The position numbers were made by a program, and so were the translations under genes. Source: Sequoia sempervirens (Eukaryota > Streptophyta > Pinopsida > Cupressales > Cupressaceae). Taken from it: a stretch of 64,000 nucleotides of DNA. The stretch is taken from positions 161,828,635-161,892,634 of the forward strand of contig VDFB02047230.1 of NCBI GenBank assembly GCA_007258455.2, in the 5' to 3' direction. The notes below the pieces were generated by a model, which ran no database searches, was not told the DNA's origin, and saw only the letters and a program-made list of their open reading frames with translations. Position 1 is the first letter of the stretch; each line of letters opens with the position of its first letter. Below are positions 23,226 through 35,195 of the stretch, piece by piece.

Positions 23226-23639
23226 ATTGATCTTTGGAGAGATTAGGAAAAGGAAAGAGAGATAGAGGGGGAGACAATTCTATATAGAGAGAGGAATATA
23301 TACTAACACTTCCACCTAAAGGAGGTTCAAGGATTGCGCCAATAGAAAACTATATGTATGCTAATATGTTAGAGAGTATGTGTTGAAGTTAGGGATCCCT
23401 AACACTCATCATGGTGGACTATGTGAATAGCATTATTGATTCTTGATTCCTTAAATGATCTATTTAAATGGATTGTGACTAAATAAATGACTAATTATTT
23501 ACTCGGTAATTAGATTAGTCATTTATTTAGTCATTTATAGCTGTGTTGCAATAAATGACTAGAATTTAGTCATTTTTAGTTGTCATGACTAAAAGTTTTA
23601 GTCACATAGTCATTTATTTGCCAAATTCTACTAGTGCAT

Positions 23640-24474
23640 GCCACACTACACCTTCATTAATGCTTGAACATCTTTGAATGTACTGTAAACACTAGGTTGG
23701 CTATTACCCATGCAAACACCATTAAACTTTGAATTACACTCTTTTTCAAATCTAAAGATGGCTTGTCAGCCACATATCATGCTTCATCATGATCTAGAAT
23801 ATTCCTCTATCCTCCTAAAATTCATCAAAATCCTTCACAAAAATTCACATATTTAGAATGTACATATGTAGCTTGTACATTCAAACTACACTGCCAAGCA
23901 CTGCAACTCTAAAATCCATTTTTTAGAGCACCAAACCATGAATCCTCTTGATGTAGGAAAGAGATCAACACCATCAACATACCTTCAGAATCATAAGACC
24001 TGAAGAACAATTGTGGAGAAATACAGAGTAACAAAATTTCTCCCAGATGCCTCTATAAGCAACACTACAAAACCAATTCACACAAGTTGGTGAACATAAC
24101 TTCCTTTGACCATTGATCTAGAAGCCAATATTCTGGATATAGAAACTTTAAACACCTCTATCCAGCATATCCATACCACACAAACAAATCTTTAACCTAG
24201 AAGAAATGCAAAGTAAAACTAGAACACCTCTATAAACCATAATACCTTTGCAACACCCTGCTTCCTTATTTTATCAATTTTCTCAATATCCTCAACATCT
24301 AAACCATAAGAAAAATCTTATCAAAGCAACACCATAGGTTAACATCAACTACTTAATTGATGAAAATATAATGCAACTAATTAGAGCAAAAATCTCTCTC
24401 AACCACTGCACAAATGTCACAAATGAAAACATGAGCTTGTTGACATTAGTGACAACACCTTTATAGTTGCAACA
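23640..24474 (-). repeat. Copia-2 3' LTR, second part
   Basis: Continues the LTR after the CACTA element and aligns with 62371-~63175. It ends TTTATAGTTGCAACA, followed directly by the minus-strand polypurine tract, which fixes this LTR edge at 24474. Confidence 0.88.
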
Positions 24475-24487
24475 ATCTCCCCCTTTA
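24475..24487 (-). other. Copia-2 polypurine tract
   Basis: Plus-strand ATCTCCCCCTTT is AAAGGGGGAGAT on the minus strand, directly abutting the LTR start TGTTGCAAC. This is the copia plus-strand primer. Confidence 0.88.
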
Positions 24488-24896
24488 TCATTGATGGCAA
24501 CTCAAGATGTGAAAAACCATCAAAGACAACATACAACTCTGAACATTCCTATTTCCTTTTCTCTTTTCTCTCGCTTGCACAACTAACTCATTACACTCTC
24601 TACCCCTTTGATACTTTTCTTTTTCACATGTCTCATTCTCCCCTTTTGACATCAATGGCAAAGGAAAAAATATTTTGCATTGTTCTCCCCATTTGACATA
24701 GAACCAAGATACTTACAACTGCTTTGAATAATCCCCCTTATGAGTAAACACCAATCAACTTAACAACCTCTACATAATGAAAACTTCATACTACAACAAT
24801 GTTGCTACCTACTCCTCCTGAGAGGTAGCCACCAACATCAGTCCAGACAAGGAATTAATCCATAGATCCACTAGAATGATGCATCTCCATATGCAT

Positions 24897-25480
24897 TTAG
24901 TTCAAAGAAGGAGGGGAAATAACCCCCAACTTCTCCCAAAGATACTCAAAATTATCCTTAGGAAGAGCCTTAGTAAATATGTCAGCAATATGATCCTTTG
25001 TAGGTACATATTCAAGCTTCACTTCATTCTCCACAACCTTCTCTCTCAAAAAGTGATACATAATTGATATATATTTTTTTCTTGAATGCATCACTTGATT
25101 CTTTGAAATGTTGATTGCTTTTGTATTATCACAAAAGATAAAAATAGGCTCATCATAGAATACTCTGATATCGAATGTCTCATCTATAATACCTGTGTAC
25201 AACAAGATGTTGCTACAATATACTCAACCTCTATAGCAGAGAAAGAAACATAATATTGTTTCTTACTAAGACATGAACCAATCTACATCGAAGAAAGAAT
25301 GCACCACCACTTGTACTTTTCTTTTCATCCACACAACCAACCCAATTTGCATCTATGTAAGAACTCAATGTGAAATCAATATCCTTAGGATACCACAAAC
25401 AATAATCTAGAGTGCCTTTCAAATATCTAAATATTCTCTTTACTACCATAACATGTGTCTCTTTAGGTTCTTTTTTAAAT
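24897..25480 (-). pseudogene. Copia-2 RNase H, broken
   Basis: The minus strand reads GTLDYCLWYPKDIDFTL, YIDANWVGCVDEKKSTSGG, then after a frame break FIFCDNTKAINISKNQVMHS, LEYVPTKDHIADIFTKALPK and LWEKLGVI. These are the end-of-pol landmarks of a Tork/SIRE-like copia RNase H. Stops and a frame change separate the 25231-25848 reading frame from 24897-25205. Confidence 0.92.
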
Positions 25481-26088
25481 CTATCCACAAGACAAACTAC
25501 ATGCATGATGTCTAGTGTAGTAGCAGTTAGGTATAGCAGTCCACCAATCATAGATCTATACTTGCTCTGATTAGCCTTAGGGGATTCATCATTCTTATTC
25601 AATTTGCAACTAGTAACCATAATAGTACATACTAGTTTGAATTCTTCCATTCTAAACTTGTTCAACATCTCTTTAACATACTTTGATTGTGAAATGAATA
25701 TTCCTTTATTTGTTTGATTGACTTGTAGCCCAAGGAATAAATTCATCTCCCCAAACATAGACATCTTAAACTCTCTATGCATTTTTTCTGAAAACTTCTT
25801 GTACATAGCCTCATTGCCTCCAAATATTATGTCAACATACACAATCACTATTAATATTCGATCTTCCTCAACCTTAAAGTAGAGATTACTATCTGTGGTA
25901 CCCTTATTGAATCCTTGTTGTATCTAGTATTTGTCCAACTTTGCATACCAAGCTCTAGGAGCTTGCATCAATCCATACAATGCCTTCTTCAATTTGTAAA
26001 CCACATTAGGTTTATTTGACAACTGAAATCCTTCCGGTTGTTCCATATAAACTTCCAATTCTTCATTCAAGAAAGCAAACTTCACATC
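25400..26088 (-). pseudogene. Copia-2 reverse transcriptase, C-terminal part; YVDD reduced to YVD
   Basis: From the break at 26088 the frame reads (V)[37 protein letters not shown], then MIVYVDIIFGGNEAMYKKFS and FKMSMFGEMNLFLGLQVNQ. Relatives have YVDDIIFGG, so one Asp codon of the catalytic pair is missing without a frameshift. The N-terminal half lies 27 kb away at 53229 onward. Confidence 0.92.
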
Positions 26089-28035
26089 TGTAATGATAGA
26101 AAAGAGTCCCCCTCTTCCTTGCTTAATTTGGGAATAATTAATGATAAATTGGACTTGATAATACCTTGATCTAGTATTGTGATGTGTTTTACACATCCAC
26201 ATTAGGTTTTGGGACTTTCTAAGCTAAATAAACTTAACCTTTCCTTAATTTAGTGTTGTAAAGTGTATTTATTTACACCTTCACATTAAATTTAGGATGC
26301 TTTTAAACTAAATGGACCTAATCTAATGTTATAATGTGTTGTACACACTCACATGGGATTTTGGGCCCTTCTTAGCTAAATAGACCCAATTTTTCCTTAA
26401 TTTAATGTTGTAAAATGTATTTATTTACACGTTTACATTGAATTTTGGGACCTCTTGTATTTATTGCCTTAATATCATCATTAATAGGCCCCTAAGACCC
26501 TATATTGTGCATCCCAAGGCATATTTCAATCACAAAGCCGACAAAATCAACAAATAAGCTTAATTTACCACTCTTTGACACTTTAGCAATCAAAATAGGT
26601 CCTATGGGACCCATTTACCACTTTGGTGAATGAGTCCCATCTAGGTGGGACCCATTCACCTAGCTTGGCGAATGAGTCCCATTTGGCCTACTTTCAAGGT
26701 TTTGAATGGGAAAATTTGGGTTTTAAGTTAAAATTTTATGTATGTTGGCCTTTGGGATCTAATATACGAGATATTAGATGGATTGCCTCTATAAATGAGA
26801 TTTAAAATCATTATTTCATTAAGCATTCATGATATCAAGTTAAGAACTCAAGAGTTACACATTCCAAGACTTCACAAGATCATCTAGAGAGCATGCAAGA
26901 TCATTTTTAAGGAATTCAAGGGAATAATTTTCATCAATTATTGGAATAATTCAAGATCCATCATCATTTCAAGCATATCAAGCATGAATCATGTTGTTGA
27001 TCTAGTGTTGTGATGTAGCATTGAAGATCTAGGATCATGCATTATTCTACTCCTAATGTCAAGATCAAGATCTACATCCATCATGGCTATTTCATGTTGA
27101 GTTGTAGATTTACAAGAAATCATTTACAAGGCATCATTAAAGGTATTATTGTCCATGATTCATGTTTTTTGTTTCATGTTTCATGCCTTCATTTCATTGT
27201 CTCATCATTTGGTTTAATTACCTACAAGGGATTTGACCAAAGAAAACCCCTCTTCCCTAACAATCAACTCTCTCTCTCTCTCTCTCTTTGTGTAATTCTA
27301 GATTTAGGTGCTTTGAAGACTTGAAGGAACATTGAAGATTAGGTCACAATCTTGGAGAAATTTTTTGGAGTTGTCTCCCCATTTACAAGGTCATAATCTT
27401 CACCAAAAAGTCACCTACATCCCTAAAATTAGGGTTTCAGATCCAAAAATAAGGAGGAACAGAAAGAGTAGACATTGAAGGCTAGATTTAGATTTTAAAG
27501 TTCTAGAAAAACCTAACTGGACTCATTCACCACCTTGGTCGAATGAGTCCCAGTTTAGGTCAATTTTGATATTTTTTATTTCAAATACCCTTTTTTGAGA
27601 AACCTATTCTTGTACAGAGACCTAGATCTAGGAATGATTCACCTAGATTGGTGAATTGGTCCCAGTAGGCCTAAATTTCAGGATTTACAACATTTCCAGT
27701 CTTCATTCAAGCCTCTACAATTTTCTAGGTGCACATTTCTAATTTTACTATTTTTTTGTTTTGATTTATACTCATTTCTAGGTCATTCTTTCAAGTTTCA
27801 TGCATCACTAGGTTTTGTCATTAGATCTTACATTTCATTTGTTTTCCCAAGTTCTAACTTGGTGGTGAACCCCTCCTCAATCATTAAACATACCCTAGGA
27901 TAGTCCTTTAGTAGATCTCTTGCTCCCATTATCATCATTTGATTGAGATCTCTAGGGCATCCTTGAATATGGAGCATAGAAAGCTTGTTGCCCTAAGTCC
28001 TAGAACCCTAAGTGGCGACAATTTTCTATATTACA
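26089..28035 (+). repeat. Element A left LTR (1947 bp)
   Basis: Collinear with 51189-53223. It contains several opposed words of the type TTCACCACCTTGG / TTGGCGAATGAGTCCC (about 26600-26690, 27520-27550, 27635-27665) and a short (TC)n at 27268-27287. No copia-type GGTTTTTCCC motif is present. Confidence 0.93.
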
Positions 28036-28393
28036 TTTTAATGAATGTGGATTTATAATACCTTCTATTCTAATTTGGAGTGCATCATCATCCTAGATCT
28101 TGCTTGCATTAACATTGTATTGCATTTTGCATTAGTTAATTAACATTTTAGGGTTTTTTAAAATTTTGCATTAGCGAAAGTGTATATAGGTTGCATTTTT
28201 GCATCTTAAATCATTGAAAACCATCTGAAAATTGCTTTTGCACTTAGGTTACAGATCATACAACATAAAAAGCATAAAAATCAATTGATTTTTTTTTAAA
28301 TTAAAAAAAATCCCTACAGGGACTCATTCACCACCTTGGGCGAATTAGTCCTAGTGCACATCTGAAACTGCTTTTTACAACATTTAAAACCTT
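28036..28393 (+). other. Element A 5' untranslated region
   Basis: A+T-rich, no ORF. A further GACTCATTCACCACCTTGGG word at about 28320 echoes those in the LTR. I see no tRNA-matching primer site just after 28035; TGGCGAC at 28013 inside the LTR end is the nearest such string. Confidence 0.5.
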
Positions 28394-28398
28394 GTTTC

Positions 28399-28966
28399 TG
28401 TTGAGATAACATTGCATAAATTGATTTTTATATATTGTAATTAAATAATTATTTAGTTGTGATACACCTTGATGGTGTTGTTAATCACACTAGGTAATTA
28501 TTTTGGGTCCACTTGATATTGTATTGTAACATTGTATTATTTTTTAATGTGTAAGAGACATATGATAATAATTTAATATTGGGGAAATATTAAATAATGT
28601 GATGTCTTAATACCCAATATTAAATAAGGGGTTAGTGGTTTTGTATTCACATGGATTTGTGGTACATAGTTTTACCTTACCACTAGTTGTATTTTGTGTG
28701 AGCTTGTGTTTATAAAAGCAAACACATGTGTAGTGGTTTAGGTAGGGCTGAGTGGGTTGGCTGCCATTATTGAGTCTTTTTTGTGGAGTGCATTTGTGAA
28801 GCATGGCATGGAATGTGTGGATTCATGCTTGGACACATGGGAATGCATTGGAGGGCTTGATGCTTTAGAGGTATTCATTGTAACTCTTGTATTTTCTTAT
28901 TGTTGGATAATATGATGAAGTATGGATGCTTTTGGAGGTTGGGTTTTTCCCTCTTGAGGATTTTCC
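28399..28966 (+). repeat. Element B left LTR, truncated
   Basis: Matches 46206 to about 46788, then departs directly after GGTTTTTCCCTCTTGAGGAT. The last ~130 bp of the LTR and the primer-binding site are missing. Confidence 0.88.
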
Positions 28967-29780
28967 CTATAAGAGAAATAAAATTGAAGTTAGAAAAATT
29001 GCATGGAGAAATTTTAAAGAAAAATCAAACAAAAAAAAATTGTTAGTGGAGGAACGGGACCGTAGACCTGTGCTCATCCTAGTCCCATAGCCCTGTCACA
29101 TGGCTGCTTAGTCCATGATTTATTTTTAACTGCCTTTATTAATGCGTCGGCCTTTTTGGTTGATAAAAGGTTTTTAATTGTTTAAACCTTATGGTCGTAT
29201 AAGCCCTTTTTTAAAGGAAAGCAATAATAATTAAAAAAACACTTTACTTAAAAGACTTTTAACCGCCTCCCTCTCCATTAATATTAGAAAATTGACTTTA
29301 AAATATTAAAAGAAATAAAATCCGCCACTTTGAAAAAAAATTAAAATTTTTAATATTTGTTTGAAATGAGAACTACCATAATTTGCATAGATAGTCAAAT
29401 TGGATAGTTTTTGTTCCCGGAGGCATATCTTTCACCCACGATGTCATATTTTCAACTTCTTGTAGTCATTGGAAAGCTGGTTCCAAGCACTACATAGTGG
29501 TACTGGTTTGGTTCCCCATTTTTTCTATTTTGACATAGTTTTGGAGCCTGGAAGTCAGATGTTCTCGTTCGCACGGTTTTGATCATAACTTTTGCATATG
29601 GAATCAAATTTTTGATTTCAATTAGGTGTTGGAGAGAATTTTTAGTGTACTAAAAAGTGGTTTAGATTTTTTATTAGTTTGAGGAACAAGTTGAAATTGG
29701 TACTTATTTGATCGCTTGTAGGTGTTTGAGATTCAGGGTGTGATTGTGTGTGCATCTGAATGAGTCAAGAGGCGAAACCT
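28967..29780. other. Element B interior: non-coding, gypsy-UTR-like
   Basis: No ORF. The wording (CATAACTTTTGCATATGGAA, TCATTGGAAAGCTGG) resembles 5' leader/gag regions of plant gypsy elements as I remember them; a weak impression only. Confidence 0.35.
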
Positions 29781-31860
29781 TGAGGGAGTACATATTTTTA
29801 TATGTTATTTATGATTCTACAACTGATTATCACATTGGTGCTTCCTGGTATAGGTTTACAAGTGATTTTCAAAGTTGGGACTTTGATGATGACAGGTACA
29901 TAGATTGTCTGCAGTTTTGAGGACATGGTTAGACACCATTTGAGACTTGGAGTCTTGTATGGGTGATAGTTGAGTGTAGGTACAATGATGTATATGGTTA
30001 TGGTTTCATGGATATGTAGGTACATTTGATGCATTGAAATGACATGATCATGTATGCGGTGTTTGGTGGTGATATGGTTTAATGTTAGGATATTGGTATT
30101 ATCAAGTCTTGTTGCTTATTTGTTTCCTAGACTATGATTACTCATTTGTGGACATGGTTGGAAAATCAGATTAGTGGTTGATTTGGTTTTTGAGTCTTAA
30201 TGTCTACATGGTTATCTTCTTTGATTCTCAGTTTGTAGTTACTAATGTGATGATGAGTTTTCATGTTTCAGTGGTTGGATCTACAAGTAATGCAGTTGTA
30301 TGGATTGATCACTCATTCAGTTGCAGTGGGATGACTCGAATGTGGCATGTCTGTATCCTCCAAGTTTGATTCATTATTGTTGTATATTTCATCAGTTGGC
30401 CTTATCTATGGTCATTTATGCATTCTAGTATGTTGTTTTGAGATTGAGAGGATGGATGATTTGGGTACTTGATTAGTTGGTTGATGGGACTTGTAGCACG
30501 TGGTTTTATCACGATGTCATGATAGCTTGTTACATTCATTGGTTATGCACTTTTAGTGGGAGATTTTGATAGTGATGACTTGGCAGTGTTAGATTGGTTT
30601 GTGATGTTTTGATGATGATTGTATGTATCTTCTTGGATTGGAGATCTTGGTTTACTTGTATGTTACTGATAGTGTAGTTGAGTGGGTGTAGACCTGGATG
30701 ATCTTCATGGAGGAGATGGTTGTCATGATGCCATGTGAAGCTCGTACCATGGTTCAGTGGGAGTTGTTGGTAGTGACGTGGATGCATCATTGGTATGGTT
30801 ATCTTCATGTGTTTGGAGATATGATGTATTGGTTTAGAGTGTATTTATTATGATTTCATGGTATACTCTTGATTCTAGATTAGAGTTTGGAATATTACAT
30901 GTTATCTTGAGACCAAGATGTATGTTATGGTGCATGTGATCTCCTAGGAGGAGATGGTTAGATCATGTTGTCATGATAGGTTCTTGTTTTTGTGGTTGGA
31001 GCTTTGACATTGATCATGTGTGATTCTCTTTGTATTGAGTACATTGATCATTTTCTTGATTACTTCATGATGGTGCTATGTTGCATTTGGATTTTAGCAT
31101 GGATTGATTGGTTATAGGTGCTCGTGGATACTTAGAGATGTAGGTGATGGTTGGACTTCTCTTGTGATTAGTAACATTTTCTTGAGATGGTTACTCTTTG
31201 GAGGTTTTAGCAGGAAGACCCAGGAGCTTTCACCTGGTGTGGACCAATAGAGGAGATTTTTCTTGGAGTGAGCCATGATGACTTGGTTATCCTAGAGGAG
31301 CATTCTCATTCCCCACTCTTGGTCTACTTAGCAGGTTATGATTTGAGAGGTATTTTCCTATTATATCTTTCAGATGTGTTATGTTTTGTGCTTTGTTTTC
31401 CCATGGGATTGAGTTGGTTCATGGTGTTTTGGATACTCATTTGAGGATGGTTTAGCATGAGTTTATATTCTTTATCTTTCATAGATATGGATCTTGAGCT
31501 ATGGATAGTTAGTTCTAGAGGATTCATTTTGAGGGATGTTATGGCATGGTTATCTCCTTGTGCATTTGAGTTTATGATATCATTCTTTGATGAGGATTGT
31601 TAGGAGATAGTTTATGGGATGATTTCCAGTATTGTGGATGGTTACTATGAGTTTGATCCTCTTGATTAGAGAGGCTTACATCCATGTTTGTAATTGTTAC
31701 ATTGATTCATATGTTGTACTTGATCTATGAGATCAGGTGTTATGGATGTTGTTGAGGATTTTCATTTGGGGTTGTTAGGAGGTCATACTTGACACAAAAG
31801 TACACTTTTGAGGTGTTAATAGGAGGAAATTATGATTTATAGTTTTCTCTCTTCATGGTT
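29780..31860. repeat. Element B T/G-rich unit; part shared with Copia-3
   Basis: Strongly T/G-biased on the plus strand with many ATGATG, GGTTG and CATGG words; no sustained ORF on either strand. 30697-31255 aligns well with 59770-60325 in Copia-3. 45560-46200 has the same style but I found no clear alignment. Confidence 0.7.
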
Positions 31861-32091
31861 CCTTCTTGGATGCACAACACAATAGGAAATTAGCCTCGAC
31901 TTTAGCGCTGGATTTTAGTGTATTTTGAGCACTTGAGTTGATCAATTTGGCTGGTGTTAAACCCAATGCAAATAGGCATGGCCAGGTCGATGTCCATTTT
32001 TGCATCAAATTTTGTGTCATTTGTTATTGTTAGAATTACTACTAATTTTAGCGCTGGAAAATCATGCACCTCCGTTAGCGCTGGGAAGTAA

Positions 32092-32600
32092 CAATGAAAA
32101 TTGCGCCAAAATTGGCACCCAATTTGTCTTCTGGTTTTGCTTCCATCTTTATTCCCATTTTTGCTTCTAGTTTTGCTTCCAATTTTGCATCCACTTTTGC
32201 CTCCAAGTTTACTTCTAATTTTGCTTCTAGTTTTGCTTCCAGTTTTCCTTCCACGTTTGCTTCTGGTTTTGCTACTAGTTTTGCTTTTGGTTTTTCTTCC
32301 AAGTTTGCTTCCAGTTTGCTTCTAGTTTTGCTTCCAGTTTTTCTTCCAATTTTTCTTTCAAGTTTGCTTCCGATTTTGCTTCTAGTTTTGCTTCCATTTT
32401 TTCTTCTAGATTTACTTCCAGTTTTGCTTCTAGTTTTTCTTCTGGTTTTGCTTCCAGTTTTGCTTCCAAGTTTACTTCCAGTTTTGCTTCCGGTTTTACT
32501 TCCAATTTTTCTTCCAAGATTACTTTTGATTTGCTTCTAGTTTGGCTTCCATTGTTGCTTCCTTTTTTGCTTCTAAAAATGCTTCCTTTTTTGCTTCCAT
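32092..32600. repeat. 12-bp minisatellite (TTTTGCTTCCAG-type)
   Basis: About 40 diverged units of TTTTGCTTCYAG/TTTTGCTTCCAA. A multiple of three keeps ORFs open on both strands: minus reads repeating EAKL (32075-32302, 32275-32517), plus reads repeating FAS. A shorter, oppositely oriented relative lies at 45295-45380. The open frames come from the repeat, not from a demonstrated gene. Confidence 0.85.
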
Positions 32601-33580
32601 TTATTAATTTAATATGTTTTATTTCAATTTAATTAGTTAAATATATTGTGCCTCTTAAATAACTCATATGATTATAGAGTAAGTAATTTAATTATTTAAC
32701 TCATATGATTAAATAACAATATAATTATTGTAAAATGATCATCATCTATAATTAAAACAAGTGAATCAAATATCTATAATTTAATTGAATTTGACAATAT
32801 TCATATTGAGTAGTAAATTAAAATCATCATACTTAATAAATATCCATCCAAAAATCATCGACCACTTTTAATATATATAAATATACAAGTCAATACTGAT
32901 AAGATCATCATCATATATAACTAAAACAAGTGAAAGTCAAATATTCCAGTACATCAAAAACATGTCAAAATGATACATGTCCAATAGTTGACATAAGTGA
33001 AAATGATACATGTACAAATGATATAAATAAAATTGATAAATTATGTAACTCAAATTGACACAAGTCAAGATGATACATGTCAATATGATACAACTCAAAA
33101 ATATAGTAGAGTAGGCCATGAAAATGATACATATGATAGTAATTATGAAAAGAGTCATCATAACGATATATCAGCAATGATCCATGATGTAGTCTATATG
33201 ATCATGAATGTCGTTGGTTACTATCGCCAACTATCTCATCATCATCATCACCATCCTGATCATCATTGTCGTTGTCATCGTCATCATTGTCATCGGCCTC
33301 AATATCTTTTGTATCTATGCCATCATCATCCTCTACCATGTGAGATGTACCGATAGAACCAATATTTTGTGGATCTATATCATGTTGAGGATCATCTTGA
33401 TCTTCTGGAAGACCCATGTTTTGCAAAAAAAGAACATTTAAAATGAAAAGTTATTGTTTATTTCATGCAATAATTTATTTTTTTTGTTATATATCTAATA
33501 TTACAACATATGAGACAAAACCATAATCATATTACATCAGATCAAAGTGCACATACCATAATAAAATTTCAAAAAAGTTA
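32601..33580. other. A+T-rich spacer with a (ATC)n tract
   Basis: No gene. 33238-33330 is rich in ATC/GTC triplets, giving an Asp-rich open frame on the minus strand (33202-33426) by composition alone. Repeated GATACATGT words lie at 32970-33130. Confidence 0.6.
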
Positions 33581-33582
33581 CA

Positions 33583-34562
33583 ACTAATACTAGTGAGTCA
33601 GGACAAACTTCAGCTTTAAAAAAAAAGCCAATTAGGCTAGCAAACTAGTGGATCATGCCAACATTTGGTGGAAGAGGAAGAAAGATGACTGGAACTCTAG
33701 AGGCCCACCATAATAGATTTCAATATTCAACCATGAGAGCAGAAGATAGAGTTGATATCATGTGTATAAACATTAAGCATGCCTTCTTCCAGCCAACGGA
33801 GAAGGAGATGATTACTTTGCTTCATTTTTATTTGCATAGCCATATCACGACATGGGAACCAAGAAGACCAAGGATGTTCAATTTTATGTGGAAGTAATGG
33901 ATGTGGTCCAAAATTTAGGAGGGGAAAGAAGGTCAATGTATGATCCTGATGAAATTGCGGAAGAACAACAAGAGAGGGACAGGAAAAATAAAATCAATAC
34001 AGAGTTTCAAGGATTTGTCAAGCGAGTAAGAGAACTATGGGAGCAGCCTCATCTAAAAGATTTTGAACTAGAGTTTGATATACCATTTAGAGAGCTTGGT
34101 TTTCATGGAGTTCCTTTCAAAGCCCCTGCTTTTATTTTTCCTATGGTAAACTGTTTGGTAGAGTTGGTGGAATTACCTTTCTTAGTAATCACTATTAGTG
34201 AGATTGAGATTGTTAACCTTGAGAGAGTAGGACTTGGGCAAAAGGCATTTGATATGGCTATTGTTTTCAAAGACTTCAAGTGGTATGTACTTTGCATTGA
34301 CGCCATTCCTCAATCTTTACTTGATGGCATCAAAGAATGGTTGAACTCCATGGATATAAAGTATTATGAAATAATAATGAACTTGAATTGGAAACCAATT
34401 TTGAAGAGTATTACTGATGATCCAGATAAATTTATTGAAGATGGTGGTTGGGAATTTTCGAATATGGAACCTAGTGATTCTGATTCTGATAATTCAGAAG
34501 AGTTAGATCTAGGATATAAACCTTCTGATGTAGAAGAGGAATCAGAATCAAATTTCATGTAG
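33583..34562 (+). pseudogene. SPT16: Captured SPT16 (FACT subunit) C-terminal fragment, copy 1
   Basis: Translates to FGGRGRKMTGTLEAH, FQYSTMRAEDRVDIMCINIK, HAFFQPTEKEMITLLHF, then after a one-base shift near 33850 KTKDVQFYVEVMDVVQNLGG, MYDPDEIAEEQQERDRKNKI, LEFDIPFRELGFHGVPFKAP, EIEIVNLERVGLGQKAFDMA, IKYYEIIMNLNWKPILKSIT and DDPDKFIEDGGWEFSNMEPS. This matches plant SPT16, the large FACT subunit that handles H2A-H2B during transcription and replication, from before its FGGRGRK motif into the acidic tail, where it stops at TAG 34560. The 236-codon open stretch 33852-34562 is well preserved. The N-terminal peptidase-like domain is absent. Confidence 0.93.
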
Positions 34563-34635
34563 CCACCATCAAGAGTGTTACAAGCCAACAAGATGGAGGG
34601 AATTCTTATATAAGGATAATTTTCAATGTTGCAGG

Positions 34636-35195
34636 TACTGACTTTAATGCCAACTATAATGGCAACATTGAAATTCCCTAGCAGTATTTATGTTAAGGAA
34701 ATTTCCTTTAGATGCAAGGATTCAAAGCACATCAACCATGTGGTACAAATGATTAAATCCCAGAGATGATCTATAGCAATTAAAGAGTCTGAAAAGGCAA
34801 AGAGAGATACACTGGTGACTCAAGAGAAGCTTCAACTTTCAAAAACAAAGCCAATTAGGTTGGTAGACATGTGGATCAGGCTAGCATTTGGTGGAAGAGG
34901 ATGAAAGATGACTATAAATTTAGAGGCCCACCATAATGGATTTCAGTATTCAACCATGAGAGAAAAAGAGAGAGTTGATATCATGTATCAAAACATTAAG
35001 CATGCATTCTTCCATCCAACAGAGAAGGAGATGATTACTTTGCTTCATTTTCATTTGCATAACCATATCATGGCGTGGGAACCAAGAAGACCAAGGATGT
35101 CCAGTTTTATGTGGAGGTAATGGATGTGGTCCAAAATTTAGGAGGGGAGATCCTGATGTCTTCGAAGAGGCATAAAGTCAGATGAATTAAGTTCA
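34636..35195 (+). pseudogene. SPT16: Captured SPT16 fragment, copy 2, first part
   Basis: Starts slightly further upstream in the protein than copy 1: SSIYVKEISFRCKDSKH, ESEKAKRDTLVTQEKLQL, then MWIRLAFGGRG, LEAHHNGFQYSTMREKERVD and HAFFHPTEKEMITLLHFHLH. It carries the same kind of frame break (AWEPRRPRM for GNKKTKD) as copy 1, and decays after MDVVQNLGG at about 35150. It contains more stops than copy 1. Confidence 0.9.

Larger units (their letters stand above)
5172..23636. mobile_element. CACTA (En/Spm-type) DNA transposon, 18.5 kb, with captured gene fragments
   Basis: Terminal inverted repeats CACTAGTAGAA (5172) and TTCTACTAGTG (ending 23636) are canonical for the superfamily, and the 3-bp TSD CAT is at 5169-5171 and 23637-23639. 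Joining the flanks restores CTCTCACATGCCACAC, exactly as in the uninterrupted Copia-2 LTR at about 62367. Subterminal regions are dense in TGACTAAA/TTTAGTCA words in both orientations (5210-5235, 6590-6990, 23470-23620), the usual transposase-binding architecture. I found no TNP2-like transposase, so it looks non-autonomous. It contains a LINE tail, Copia-1 and fragments of eL6, YIP1 and TPR genes. Without the nested elements it is about 10 kb. Confidence 0.93.

Noticed and set aside
5172..23636. Search for a CACTA transposase (TNP2/TNPA)
   Set aside because: Remaining open frames are short and match no transposase motif, so the element is called non-autonomous.
26600..28340. CRISPR-like array from repeated GAATGAGTCCC words
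   Set aside because: Spacing and orientation are irregular and the words lie in a plant LTR; no array structure.
32075..32540. Possible EAKL-repeat or FAS-repeat protein
   Set aside because: Open on both strands because the minisatellite unit is 12 bp; no start context, flanking domain or splice sites support a protein.
33202..33426. Asp-rich acidic protein on the minus strand
   Set aside because: Produced by an (ATC)n tract; not connected to the SPT16 acidic tail, which is on the other strand.
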